Part shown: one piece after another, positions 43,311-52,510 of the stretch
Position numbering within the stretch: position 1 is the first letter of the stretch
Layout: every line of letters starts with the position of its first letter
From: an uncultured Bacilli bacterium
Lineage (GTDB): Bacteria; Bacillota_I; Bacilli_A; RF39; UBA660
NCBI GenBank assembly: GCA_934101185.1
Contig: CAKOQD010000002.1
Span: 14,494-78,493 of the forward strand
Direction: 5' to 3'
DNA: 64,000 nt
Position numbers and translations under genes: made by a program
The notes under the pieces: model-generated
Seen by the model: only the letters and a program-made list of their open reading frames with translations
Databases searched by the model: none
What the model was told of the DNA's origin: nothing

Positions 43311-45232
43311 TAAAAAATATAAAATACCTACTATTTTTAGGACTATTTCTAATTCCATTAAATACAAATGCTGCATCAAGTAGTGTATCACTAAGCTGTC
43401 CATCAACTGCAAACCCAGGAAATACCATAAGTTGCAACATATCAATGAAAACAACCGGAGCAGTAGCAAATGGAATATCATTAAAATATGATTTCACAAG
43501 TGGCTTATCATACGATAGCTTTACCCCATCATCATCATTTACACCACTAAAAAGTACTGCAACTGGCTTTGCACTAAATGGTTCTGGTGGAGTACCATCA
43601 TCAGTATCAATCGGAACTTTAAGAGTAAAAATATCAAACTCAGTTAATGGAGGTCAAAGTTATAAAGTAACACTTAAATCAATAGACGTATCAACATATG
43701 ATTCATCCACAAATAATTATGACGATTTATATCCGAACGATGCAACAGCGCAAATAAGAATAAAATCATCAAACAACAATTTATCAAGCTTATCAGTATC
43801 AGGACATGAAATAAACTTCAATAAAAACACAACAACATATACATTAGAAACAACATCATCAAAAGTAACAGTAAGTGCAACAAAAGAAGATTCATATGCT
43901 ACTATATCTGGTACAGGAACAAAAAGCTTATCATATGGACTAAACACAATCAAAGTAGTAGTAACATCAGAAACAGGATCAAAGAAAACATACACAATAA
44001 ACATAACAAGAAAAGATACTAGATCAGATGATGCAAAACTATCATCATTAACAGTAAGTAATGCTAATATAAACTTTACACCTAATCAAACAATATATAA
44101 TACATCAGTTGGATCAAGTATATCAAAAGTACAAATATCAGCTAAAACAAACAATGATAAAGCAACATTTACAACAGGATATGGTCCAAGAACAGTAAAC
44201 CTATCATATGGACAAAATACATTCAAACTAATAGTAAAAAGTGAAAAAGGTAACACTAGAACATATACAATAAATATAACGAGAAAAGATACTAGATCAT
44301 CAAATAACAATCTATCAAGTCTATCAGTATCAGTAGGCAAAATAAATTTCAATAAAAATACAACAACATATAACATAGATACTAAAAACGATGTAACTAG
44401 TGCAACTATAAGTGCAACACTTGAAGATCAAAAATCAACATTTGTAAGTGGATACGCTCCAAGAACAGTTTCTTTAAAAGAAGGATTCAACTCTTTCCAA
44501 ATAAAAGTTAAAAATGAAAAAGGCACTATTAAAACATACACAATAAACATAACAAGAGAAGACGGAAAAAGTAGAAACAATAATCTAAAAGACTTAACAC
44601 TTAGCACTGGTAATATAACATTTGATAAAAATAATTTAAATTATAACGTAACAGTAGAATATGAAATAGAAAAACTAACAATAAATGCAACACCTGAAGA
44701 TCAAAAAGCAAAAGTTACATATCAAAAAGAAAATACCTTAAAAGTTGGAGAAAACAAAATAACAATAACAGTCGAAGCAGAAAATAAAAGTACTAAAAAC
44801 TATACAATAACAGTAACTAGAAAAGAAGAAGGGAAAAAACTATCAAACGTAAGCAGTCTATCATCATTATACATTGATGGAAAACAAATAACTCTAAATG
44901 AAAATCAAACAGAGTATACATACCAAACAACACAAACAGCAGCAAACGTAAAAGCAACTCCTACAGATCCTAATGCAAACATCACAATAATAGGAAACAA
45001 TAGTATAAAAGATGATAGTATAATACAAGTAATAGTAACAGCAGAAGATCAATCAACAACAATATATAAAATAAAAATAGAAAAAAAAGAAGATAAAAAC
45101 AACACTTTGTTAATAATATTAATTCCAACTATAATAATAGTTATTGGTATAATAACATTTGCAATAATAACAAAAAACAAAAATAAAACAAAAGAAATAG
45201 ACGCAAATCTATTAAACTTAAATAGGAAATAG
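43307..45232 (+). CDS. Membrane-anchored cohesin-like protein with cadherin-like repeats
   Basis: The 641 residues start with a signal peptide (1-22). Residues about 24-150 have a cohesin-type beta-sandwich pattern (ANPGNTISCNISM, GISLKYDFTSGLSYDSF, IGTLRVKISN). Five cadherin-like beta-sandwich repeats follow, each with YTINITRK-type ends, then a C-terminal helix (LLIILIPTIIIVIGIITFAI) and basic tail as membrane anchor. The start overlaps the dockerin gene by ATGA. The pair therefore looks like a receptor (cohesin) and client (dockerin) system on the cell surface. Confidence 0.8.
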   Translation: MIKNIKYLLFLGLFLIPLNTNAASSSVSLSCPSTANPGNTISCNISMKTTGAVANGISLKYDFTSGLSYDSFTPSSSFTPLKSTATGFALNGSGGVPSSVSIGTLRVKISNSVNGGQSYKVTLKSIDVSTYDSSTNNYDDLYPNDATAQIRIKSSNNNLSSLSVSGHEINFNKNTTTYTLETTSSKVTVSATKEDSYATISGTGTKSLSYGLNTIKVVVTSETGSKKTYTINITRKDTRSDDAKLSSLTVSNANINFTPNQTIYNTSVGSSISKVQISAKTNNDKATFTTGYGPRTVNLSYGQNTFKLIVKSEKGNTRTYTINITRKDTRSSNNNLSSLSVSVGKINFNKNTTTYNIDTKNDVTSATISATLEDQKSTFVSGYAPRTVSLKEGFNSFQIKVKNEKGTIKTYTINITREDGKSRNNNLKDLTLSTGNITFDKNNLNYNVTVEYEIEKLTINATPEDQKAKVTYQKENTLKVGENKITITVEAENKSTKNYTITVTRKEEGKKLSNVSSLSSLYIDGKQITLNENQTEYTYQTTQTAANVKATPTDPNANITIIGNNSIKDDSIIQVIVTAEDQSTTIYKIKIEKKEDKNNTLLIILIPTIIIVIGIITFAIITKNKNKTKEIDANLLNLNRK

Positions 45233-45257
45233 TAAAAATTGCTATTTCCTTTTTTTA
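45224..45257 (+). terminator. Rho-independent terminator
   Basis: AGGAAATAG (45224-45232) pairs with CTATTTCCT (45242-45250) plus T7; overlaps the stop codon. Confidence 0.9.
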
Positions 45258-45305
45258 AAAACTATTATATAATGAATATAGACATAAGAGTAGGGTGGTT
45301 AAAAT

Positions 45306-46244
45306 ATGCAAAATTATATAGAACAATTAAAGATAAAATACGATTACGACGATAAAACAATAAATGCACTAACTAAAATAATCCCTGCTTTAATAGACTA
45401 TTATGGAATAGAATATGAAGATACAATTCTAAAAGCAATAAACGATACAGAAATAATATGTTGTAATTCCTATCAAACAATATCAAAAATAAAAGAAGAA
45501 AAAAAACTAACCCAAAAAACAGAAAACACTCAAATAAAAGACATAGAGTCTGAAGGTGCCTACCTTTCAAATATTAAAATAATTTATAACGAAATACAAA
45601 ACAAATATGAAATAATAAAACAAAATAGAAAAATAGTAATATCCCATACATACAATCTAGATTCACCAAAAGGGCTTGAAGTATTAATACTAAATATATG
45701 TAGAACAATAAAAGCAGAAAACGAAGAATACACAGTAGACGGCAACACTTTAATTCAAAAAGAAGGTCTATCTGAAAGAACATATCAAATATCAATGGAT
45801 GAAGAAAATATAAACCTAGACTTATCACATGAAACAAATATAGGTATTCATATAGGTTCCTTATTATATGATACAGAACAAATAGAATCAATCATTCTAA
45901 AAGACAAATATGACACCCATAAATATGATTATTTAAGACTAATAATAAAATACATAAAAGAAGTATTTGAACTAAAAGAAACTCTAAATGAAGAAGAACT
46001 ATTAAAAAATAATGCTTTTAAAAACATATATCAAAACAAAAAACAATTCGAAGAACTATCAAATCAAATAGATGAATGCTTAAATATAGAACACGAAATG
46101 GTAATATATGCCATGAATAGAGAAGAAAAAGATAAATTAGAACAAATACTAAAAGAAACATTCGAAGAAAAAATGATCAAAGAATTAGTAATACTAAAAA
46201 AAGAATCAGACAAAATAAAAAGAGTTAAAACTCCTGAGTACTAA
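45306..46244 (+). CDS. Hypothetical cytoplasmic protein
   Basis: Not recognised. The 312 residues have no signal peptide or membrane helix. The N-terminal half is mixed; the C-terminal third (about 230-312) is a Glu/Lys-rich helix with coiled-coil character. ATG 45306 follows GTAGGGTGGTTAAAAT. The end overlaps the convergent radical-SAM gene by 20 bases. A-ending codons mark it as resident. Confidence 0.7.
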   Translation: MQNYIEQLKIKYDYDDKTINALTKIIPALIDYYGIEYEDTILKAINDTEIICCNSYQTISKIKEEKKLTQKTENTQIKDIESEGAYLSNIKIIYNEIQNKYEIIKQNRKIVISHTYNLDSPKGLEVLILNICRTIKAENEEYTVDGNTLIQKEGLSERTYQISMDEENINLDLSHETNIGIHIGSLLYDTEQIESIILKDKYDTHKYDYLRLIIKYIKEVFELKETLNEEELLKNNAFKNIYQNKKQFEELSNQIDECLNIEHEMVIYAMNREEKDKLEQILKETFEEKMIKELVILKKESDKIKRVKTPEY

Positions 46245-46268
46245 AATCAGGAATAAAACTCTTTTTTT
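46218..46268. terminator. Bidirectional terminator inside two convergent gene ends
   Basis: AAAAAGAGTT pairs with AACTCTTTTT, with an inner CCTGA/TCAGG stem. Both convergent stop codons fall within it, so each gene's last codons are part of the hairpin. Confidence 0.8.
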
Positions 46269-47118
46269 GTGTACCATCCTCTTGAACAAAACAATTCCTA
46301 ATACCTAAATCATAAGCATAATCAATCATTCTATAATACTCATCATTAGATAAAACACGATTAAGCTCATCAAACTCCAACTCTCTAATCGGTGTATATT
46401 GATTCATTATACTAATAAAAATATCATCATGATACTTATCATATAAATAATCTATAATCTTAACAGAATCATCATAACAACCAGGCAACATTAAATGCCT
46501 TACAACAACACCTTTTTTTATAATACCATCATCATCAAAAACAGGACTACCAACTTGTCTATACATCTCCTCAATCGCAGAACTAGCATACTTAAAATAA
46601 TCAGGACAACTAGAATACTTAACAGCAAGATCATTAGAATAATACTTAAGATCAGGTAAATAAACATCAACAATGCCATCAAGCATCTTAAGAGTAGATA
46701 CATTCTCATAACTACTAGTATTATAAACAATAGGAATACTAAGACCCTTTTTCTTTGCAAGAAGAAGTCCTTCACGTATCAAAGGAACATAATGAGTCGG
46801 AGTAACCAAATTAATATTAAGAGCACCTTTATTTTGTAAATCAATACAAATATCACTAAACTTAGAAACACTAATTTCCTTTCCAACACATTCACTACTA
46901 ATCTCATAATTTTGACAAAAAACACATCTTAAATTACAATTACTAAAAAATATAGCACCACTACCCAAATCTCCAGATATCGGAGGTTCCTCAAAAAAAT
47001 GAAGAGCGGCACGAGCTATTTTTAATTTATTATTTGCTTTACAAAAGCCAATACTATTATTACGATTAACACCACATTCTCTTGGACATAACTTACAACA
47101 TGAAAAATAATCCATAAT
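46225..47118 (-). CDS. Radical SAM protein, pyruvate formate-lyase activase-like
   Basis: The 297 residues start with a Cys-rich segment (CCKLCPRECGVNR), then the radical-SAM cluster CNLRCVFCQNYEIS, YNTSSYE and VDVYLPDLKYY, as in the PflA-related YgkD/PflX group. The partner protein is unknown. The start is ATG 47118 after TGGTGGTATT; the longer frame from 47160 would overlap the sigG promoter region. Divergent from sigG. Confidence 0.85.
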   Translation of the reverse strand: MMDYFSCCKLCPRECGVNRNNSIGFCKANNKLKIARAALHFFEEPPISGDLGSGAIFFSNCNLRCVFCQNYEISSECVGKEISVSKFSDICIDLQNKGALNINLVTPTHYVPLIREGLLLAKKKGLSIPIVYNTSSYENVSTLKMLDGIVDVYLPDLKYYSNDLAVKYSSCPDYFKYASSAIEEMYRQVGSPVFDDDGIIKKGVVVRHLMLPGCYDDSVKIIDYLYDKYHDDIFISIMNQYTPIRELEFDELNRVLSNDEYYRMIDYAYDLGIRNCFVQEDGTQKKSFIPDFSTQEF

Positions 47119-47191
47119 ACCACCAAAAAATATTATAACAAAAATGAATAAAAATAACAAAAAAATATCACTACATAAACAGGTGATAATA

Positions 47192-47962
47192 ATGAGTAAA
47201 TATAAAGTAGATATAACAGGACTAAATACAAATAGTATTAAAGTCCTAACCCAAGAAGAAATGGAAGAACTATTTATAAAAATGCAACAAGGAGATCAAA
47301 ATGCAAGAGATGAATTAATACATGGTAATCTAAAACTAGTACTATCAATTCTAAAAAGATTCAATAAAAAAGATGAAAACTTAGACGATCTCTTTCAAAT
47401 TGGATGCATTGGACTAATAAAAGCAATAGATAACTTTGATCTATCATACCAAGTAAAGTTCTCAACATATTGTGTTCCAATGGTAATGGGAGAAGTAAGA
47501 AGATACCTAAGAGATAACAATAGCATAAGAGTAAGCCGAAGTATAAAAGATACAGCCTATAAAATATTAAAACTAAAAGATGAACTAACTATAAAAAATG
47601 GAAAAGAACCAACAGATGATGAATTAGCTAAACTATTAGAAATAGATAAAGCAGAACTAGCATTAGCACTAGATTCATTAAGACAACCAGTAAGCTTATT
47701 TGAACCAATATACAATGATGGGGGAGACACTATCTATTTATTTGATCAAATTGAAGATAAAAAAAATAATAACGACCTAGACATCCGATTAGCGGTCAAT
47801 AAAGCAATAGAAAATCTAACAGAAAGAGAACAATACATAATAGATCAAAGATTCATAATAGGAAAAACCCAAATGGAAATAGCGCAAGAACTAGATATAT
47901 CACAAGCACAAATATCTAGAATAGAAAAAACAGCACTACAAAGAATAAGAAAACAACTATAA
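47192..47962 (+). CDS. sigG: Late forespore sigma factor G
   Basis: The 256 residues match SigG over their whole length: N-terminus MSKYKVDITGLNT, region 2 (NLDDLFQIGCIGLIKAIDNFDL, FSTYCVPMVMGEVRRYLRDNN), region 3 (SRSIKDTAYKILKLKDEL) and region 4 (TQMEIAQELDISQAQISRIE). It should read the GTATG-N17-CATNNTA promoters at 1281 and 10687. ATG 47192 follows ACAGGTGATAATA. In Bacillus it follows spoIIGA-sigE; here those are absent and a radical-SAM gene is divergent. Confidence 0.95.
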   Translation: MSKYKVDITGLNTNSIKVLTQEEMEELFIKMQQGDQNARDELIHGNLKLVLSILKRFNKKDENLDDLFQIGCIGLIKAIDNFDLSYQVKFSTYCVPMVMGEVRRYLRDNNSIRVSRSIKDTAYKILKLKDELTIKNGKEPTDDELAKLLEIDKAELALALDSLRQPVSLFEPIYNDGGDTIYLFDQIEDKKNNNDLDIRLAVNKAIENLTEREQYIIDQRFIIGKTQMEIAQELDISQAQISRIEKTALQRIRKQL

Positions 47963-48056
47963 CAATATTAGACAATTTACAAACAAAATTAATGTATACA
48001 AAATACATAAATAAGAACATATAAAAGTAAAACAAAATAAAAACATTGTCAAATAC

Positions 48057-48085
48057 TTGTATAAAACTACTAAAAGTAGTATATT
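48057..48085 (+). promoter_or_regulatory. Promoter of a candidate antisense RNA
   Basis: TTGTAT (48057-48062), 17 bases, TATATT (48080-48085), start near 48092. No gene follows on this strand for about 360 bases. Confidence 0.55.
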
Positions 48086-48091
48086 ATATAT

Positions 48092-48188
48092 AAAGAAGCA
48101 CGATCCTTGAACGTCGACTTCTTGTTGATTTCTAAGTTGTGACGTTTCCCTATATCAGAGAGACGTCATATTTATATTATTTTCACAT
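48092..48188 (+). ncRNA. Candidate antisense RNA to a small minus-strand gene
   Basis: From the promoter at 48057 an RNA would hold a hairpin at about 48094-48122 (GAAG..CTTC, with CG/CG inside) and a 9-bp hairpin TGACGTTTC/GAGACGTCA (about 48140-48168) followed by a U-rich tract. It converges with the transcript predicted from 48357 and would overlap its 3' part. The end is approximate. Confidence 0.4.
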
Positions 48189-48268
48189 TAAGCTATCTCA
48201 TGATGTGAAATAATAATAAATATATAATTATAAGCAGGGAAAAAATTAGAAAATCTTTTTTACTCATA
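48188..48268 (-). CDS. 26-residue hydrophobic peptide, possible type I toxin-like gene
   Basis: GAAAGTGAGGTGATAGTT gives a strong ribosome binding site for ATG at 48268. The annotated frame encodes MSKKDFLIFFPAYNYIF and nine more residues. A T7 run at codons 8-10 (plus strand A7, 48240-48246) sets the frame: with T6 it would read MSKKDFLIFSLLIIIYLLL plus FHIMR, a clean single membrane helix. The upstream sequence CACTACTTT can pair with the ribosome binding site, as in type I toxins. Function is not shown. Confidence 0.35.
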
Positions 48269-48329
48269 ACTATCACCTCACTTTCTTAAAAAAGTAGTGA
48301 AGCCGACGCCCAAAGATACGTGCAATATA

Positions 48330-48357
48330 AATATAGCAATAAATGTTTGTGTGTCAA
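48330..48357 (-). promoter_or_regulatory. Strong sigma-A promoter of the small hydrophobic peptide
   Basis: On the minus strand TTGACA (48352-48357), 16 bases, TATATT (48330-48335); start near 48323. The remaining sequence of 47963-48454 contains no other gene. Confidence 0.7.
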
Positions 48358-48454
48358 GTTTGTTGAGAGTAGAAAAAACTAACAAGAAATAGTACTTGAA
48401 AAAGTGCTATTTTTGTTATAGAATTAACTTATAAGAAACTATGGAGGTAAAACT

Positions 48455-49883
48455 ATGACAAACAATAATTCGTATGGGGGGGGGGCAAAATACTTATAAC
48501 CCTTTAAAAAACAAAGGAAGAAATAAAAAGATAATAACTATAATAATATTCTTAGTACTAATAGTAGTTAGTATTTCTTTTGCTTTGTTTAATCCAAGTA
48601 TCAACTTACTAGGAAGAAGAAATATAAAAATATCTAAATGTGAACTTGATATAAACTTTAAAGAAAGTGATGAGTTAATGCTAGTTAGTAAGTATCCCAT
48701 ATCAAAAGAAGGAGCTTTAAAGTATGATGCAAAAGATATAACTATAACTAATAATTCTACATGTGATACAGCATATTTCAAATTAACTATAAAAGACTTA
48801 AGTAATTCAAGTATAAATAAAGATAAGATAAATTATCAATTAATAGATAAAAGTAATAATAATGAAATAGCAGATAAAAATCCAGATAATTTTTTAGTAC
48901 AAGATTCACTTACTAAAGGAAATAGTAAATCATATAGTATAAGAATATGGATAGATGAGAGAGCTACAAATACTGATTTATATGTAAATGGAGATACAAC
49001 AAAACCTATTGAATATAAATATGCACTTAATATTGAAGCAACCGATAAAAAACTAAAAGAAGATTATGCCTTAGATTTTGCACTAGCAAATGTAGGACAA
49101 AATGGATTAGAATTAGTAACACATGAAATAGATGATACATTACAAGTAGATAGTAAGTTTGCAAGTGAATATAGATATCGTGGTGGAAATGTAAATAACT
49201 ATGTAACATTTAATAATGAGACATGGAGAATAATAGGAATAATACCTACTGAAGATGAAAATGGTAATGTAGAAAATAGATTTAAAATTGTTAGTCAGGA
49301 TTCACTTAGTGCAATTGATGGATGGGATACTAATGCTGCAGTTAGTTGGGAAAATGCAGAAGCTAACACATATTTAAATGATAACTATTATTATGATATG
49401 CTAAATGATACGGCGAGAGGTATGATAGGAACGACAAAATATTATCTTGGTTTAGCTCCAGGAACTTCTTCTGAAGTTTGGAAAGCTGAGCGTTCTAATT
49501 CTGATGAGTACTTTTTGGATTTAAATGGTAATGTGATTTCGAAAAACCATGTAAACAAATTAGCACTAATTTATGCAAGTGATTATGGATATGCTGCTGA
49601 TTCTTCTTGCGATGCTTTGACTACTCTTACTGCTCAAAATGTTACTGATACGGATACAATAATAGCTTGCAAGGACAATAATTGGATGTATCAAACTTTG
49701 AAAGGTTATATAATTACCCAGCCTTCTAATCCGCAAGTTTGGTTAGTTATTGAAGACGGAGTAGTTAGAATGTCTATTTCTAGTCCTTTTGATATGTATC
49801 CAGTCCTAACACTCTCATCCAATGTAAAAATATCCGGAGGATCTGGCACAAGTTCTGACCCATACCAATTACAATTAAACTAA
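48455..49883 (+). CDS. Membrane-anchored surface protein behind a G10 tract (phase-off as read)
   Basis: ATG 48455 has a good site (TGGAGGTAAAACT) and encodes MTNNNSYGGG, but a run of ten G (48476-48485) shifts it to a stop at 48497. With nine G it would read SYGGGQNTYNPLKN and continue for the whole 469-codon frame to 49883, matching the start of the paralog at 63710. The frame from ATG 48474 has no ribosome binding site. The protein has an N-terminal membrane helix (KIITIIIFLVLIVVSISFAL), a beta-rich region and a C-terminal domain with NYVTFNNETWRIIGI and PVLTLSSNVKISGGSG, found in large surface families of uncultured Bacillota. Codon use changes sharply at about 49390-49800. Confidence 0.75.
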
Positions 49884-49990
49884 CTAATATGTAAAGCAAC
49901 CTAGTATAAAAGCGTAAAGCAACCCATTATAAATTGACAAACCACATCTTTTAATATAAAATTATATGTGATTTAAGGGATGTGATCTAA

Positions 49991-52510
49991 ATGAAAAAAT
50001 ATGATAAAAGAGACTATATAAACCTAGCAATTTTAATCATATTTTTTTTAGTATTTATAACTATATTAATGCTATGTACAAAAAACTCAATATATGGTTC
50101 AAAACTAGACTATGCAGATCAACACTACATGATCCCCGAATACTTTAGAACTCTTTTCTACAATAGCAAACACCTATTTCCAAACTTAGCCCTTAACTTA
50201 GGAATGGGACAAAACATATACAACTTTTCATACTATGGACTACACAGTCCAATAATACTAATATCATACCTATTACCATTCATTAAAATGGCAACTTATA
50301 TACAAATAGTCTCTATCATCTGCATAATACTTGATATACTTCTATTCTATAGATACATATCAAACCACTATGAAAATAAAACAATAAGATTCATATCAAC
50401 ATTTATACTACTTTGCTCAGCATCACTAATACTTCACTCACACAGACACATAATGTTTGTAAACTACATGCCATTTCTAATACTAGGATTCATATCAATA
50501 GATAACTACTTTAATCAAAACAAAAAAACACTCCTTATGATAAGCATAACCTTAATAATACTAACAAGCTACTTCTTTAGCGTCCCAGCCTTAATAAGTC
50601 TAATACTATACGCAATATTTATCTACTTACAAAACAACAATTTCAAATTAAAAAACTTTATAACAACATTCTTAAAACTATCCATTTACTTTATAATACC
50701 AATAATGATAAGCGCAATCCTCTTATTTCCAACCCTAACAGCAATTTTAAATAATAGACTAGACAATAACACTACAACATCACTAATAAATCTTATAACT
50801 CCAAACCTATCATTTGAATACCTATTATATAGTTGTTACTCACTTGGATTAACAAGCTCATTTATACTTGCACTTGCAAACGGTCTATTATCAAAACAAA
50901 AACAGTACAAGTTCTTAAGCATAACATTCCTATTACTTGGACTATTCCCAATATTTATCTACATCCTAAACGGAGGAATGTATATAAATGCTAAAGTCTT
51001 AATACCAATGGTACCACTTGCAATAATACTTCTTTCAAAACTATTTAGTGATATCATAAATAAAAATATAAAACTAATTCCTTTACTAGTCCTAACAATA
51101 GTATTAAGCCTAATAGGAAGTATAAACTTTAACTTTGACAGAGTATACCTAATAGACATAACATTCCTATTACTTTGCTTAGTTCTAACAGTAAAAAGAA
51201 AAAGCAACATAGTATACTTTATAATAATACTAATGTCCACAGTTAACTTAATAAGCGTAAATGTAATAGATAAACTAGAAACAAAAGATCAAATAAAAAC
51301 CCAATATAATGAAAACATTAAAGATTTAATTAAAGAAAATACTAATCTAGAAAAAACCCACGTCGAAATAAAAGATAACATAAATGACACTAATAACATA
51401 AGAAACATAAATGAAATGAAAACTACTATGTACTCATCACTTACTAATAAATACTACAACAATTTCTACTGGAACGAAATAAACAATAACAATCCATATC
51501 GTAACTCAACAATAATAAGTGGAACAGATAATATTTTCTATAACATATATACAAATACAAAAAACTATATAACAACAAAAGAAGCACCAATCGGGTACCA
51601 ATTAGTAAAACAACAACAAAACTATAAATTATATCAAAACCCTGATACATTTAAAACAATATATGCAAATACTAACTTAATGTCCTTAAATGAATATAAA
51701 AAACTTTCTCATCCCGAAAGCACTGAGGCCTTATTAAACTACACAATAGTAAATGATAATAATATAAAATCAAACTATAAAACAAATATAAAAGAAATAA
51801 ACTATAATGAAGAAAAAATACCATTTACAAAAAAAGATAATAAATACTCATTTAAACTAGATAAAAAAACCAACTACACCATTACATTAGAAAAAAACTA
51901 TCAAAACAAAATCCTAATGATAAGTTTTGATATGGACTATTCACAAAAATGTTCTATCGGAGATACATACATAATAATAAATGGTGTAAAAAATACTCTA
52001 ACTTGCAAGAGTTGGAAATATCATAACCAAAACTATACATTTGATTATGTCTTATCAAGTGATAATATCAACTCACTAGATATAACAATATCAAAAGGAA
52101 AATTCATAATAGAAAACATAAAAGTATATGAAATGGACTACAACGATTTAAAAAACATTAATAAAACACACGATAACTTAAATATAACAAGTATAAAAGA
52201 AAACCAAATAAATGGTACAATAAACGTAAAAGAAGACTCATACTTAAACATAAATATTCCATATGATAAAGGATTCGAAATATACATAGATAACATCAAA
52301 CAAGACTATGAGTTAATAAACACAGCATTCATGGGAACAAAAATATCCAAAGGAGTCCATGAAGTAAAAATAATATACAATGCTCCAATGTTAAAACAAT
52401 CAAAAATAATATCACTAATCGGAGCAATACTATTTATAATTATAACAATAATAGACAAAAGAAAGAAGGTTGAATATGAAAAAAGTATCAATGATAATAC
52501 CATGCTATAA
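49991..52510 (+). CDS. yfhO: YfhO-family polytopic membrane glycosyltransferase
   Basis: The 839 residues have about 13 membrane helices in the first 430, then a large extracellular beta-rich region and a final helix near 815. YGSKLDYADQHY (near 30) with its Asp and LNLGMGQNIYNFSYYG match YfhO. In three-component systems YfhO-type enzymes move a sugar from undecaprenyl phosphate to teichoic acids or proteins outside the cell. ATG 49991 follows AAGGGATGTGATCT. The next two genes encode the other components and overlap in series. Confidence 0.87.
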   Translation: MKKYDKRDYINLAILIIFFLVFITILMLCTKNSIYGSKLDYADQHYMIPEYFRTLFYNSKHLFPNLALNLGMGQNIYNFSYYGLHSPIILISYLLPFIKMATYIQIVSIICIILDILLFYRYISNHYENKTIRFISTFILLCSASLILHSHRHIMFVNYMPFLILGFISIDNYFNQNKKTLLMISITLIILTSYFFSVPALISLILYAIFIYLQNNNFKLKNFITTFLKLSIYFIIPIMISAILLFPTLTAILNNRLDNNTTTSLINLITPNLSFEYLLYSCYSLGLTSSFILALANGLLSKQKQYKFLSITFLLLGLFPIFIYILNGGMYINAKVLIPMVPLAIILLSKLFSDIINKNIKLIPLLVLTIVLSLIGSINFNFDRVYLIDITFLLLCLVLTVKRKSNIVYFIIILMSTVNLISVNVIDKLETKDQIKTQYNENIKDLIKENTNLEKTHVEIKDNINDTNNIRNINEMKTTMYSSLTNKYYNNFYWNEINNNNPYRNSTIISGTDNIFYNIYTNTKNYITTKEAPIGYQLVKQQQNYKLYQNPDTFKTIYANTNLMSLNEYKKLSHPESTEALLNYTIVNDNNIKSNYKTNIKEINYNEEKIPFTKKDNKYSFKLDKKTNYTITLEKNYQNKILMISFDMDYSQKCSIGDTYIIINGVKNTLTCKSWKYHNQNYTFDYVLSSDNINSLDITISKGKFIIENIKVYEMDYNDLKNINKTHDNLNITSIKENQINGTINVKEDSYLNINIPYDKGFEIYIDNIKQDYELINTAFMGTKISKGVHEVKIIYNAPMLKQSKIISLIGAILFIIITIIDKRKKVEYEKSINDNTML

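Noticed and set aside
47146..47174. Sigma-F/G promoter for sigG
   Set aside because: GAATA is present, but no CATNNTA follows at 16-18 bases, so I do not claim it.
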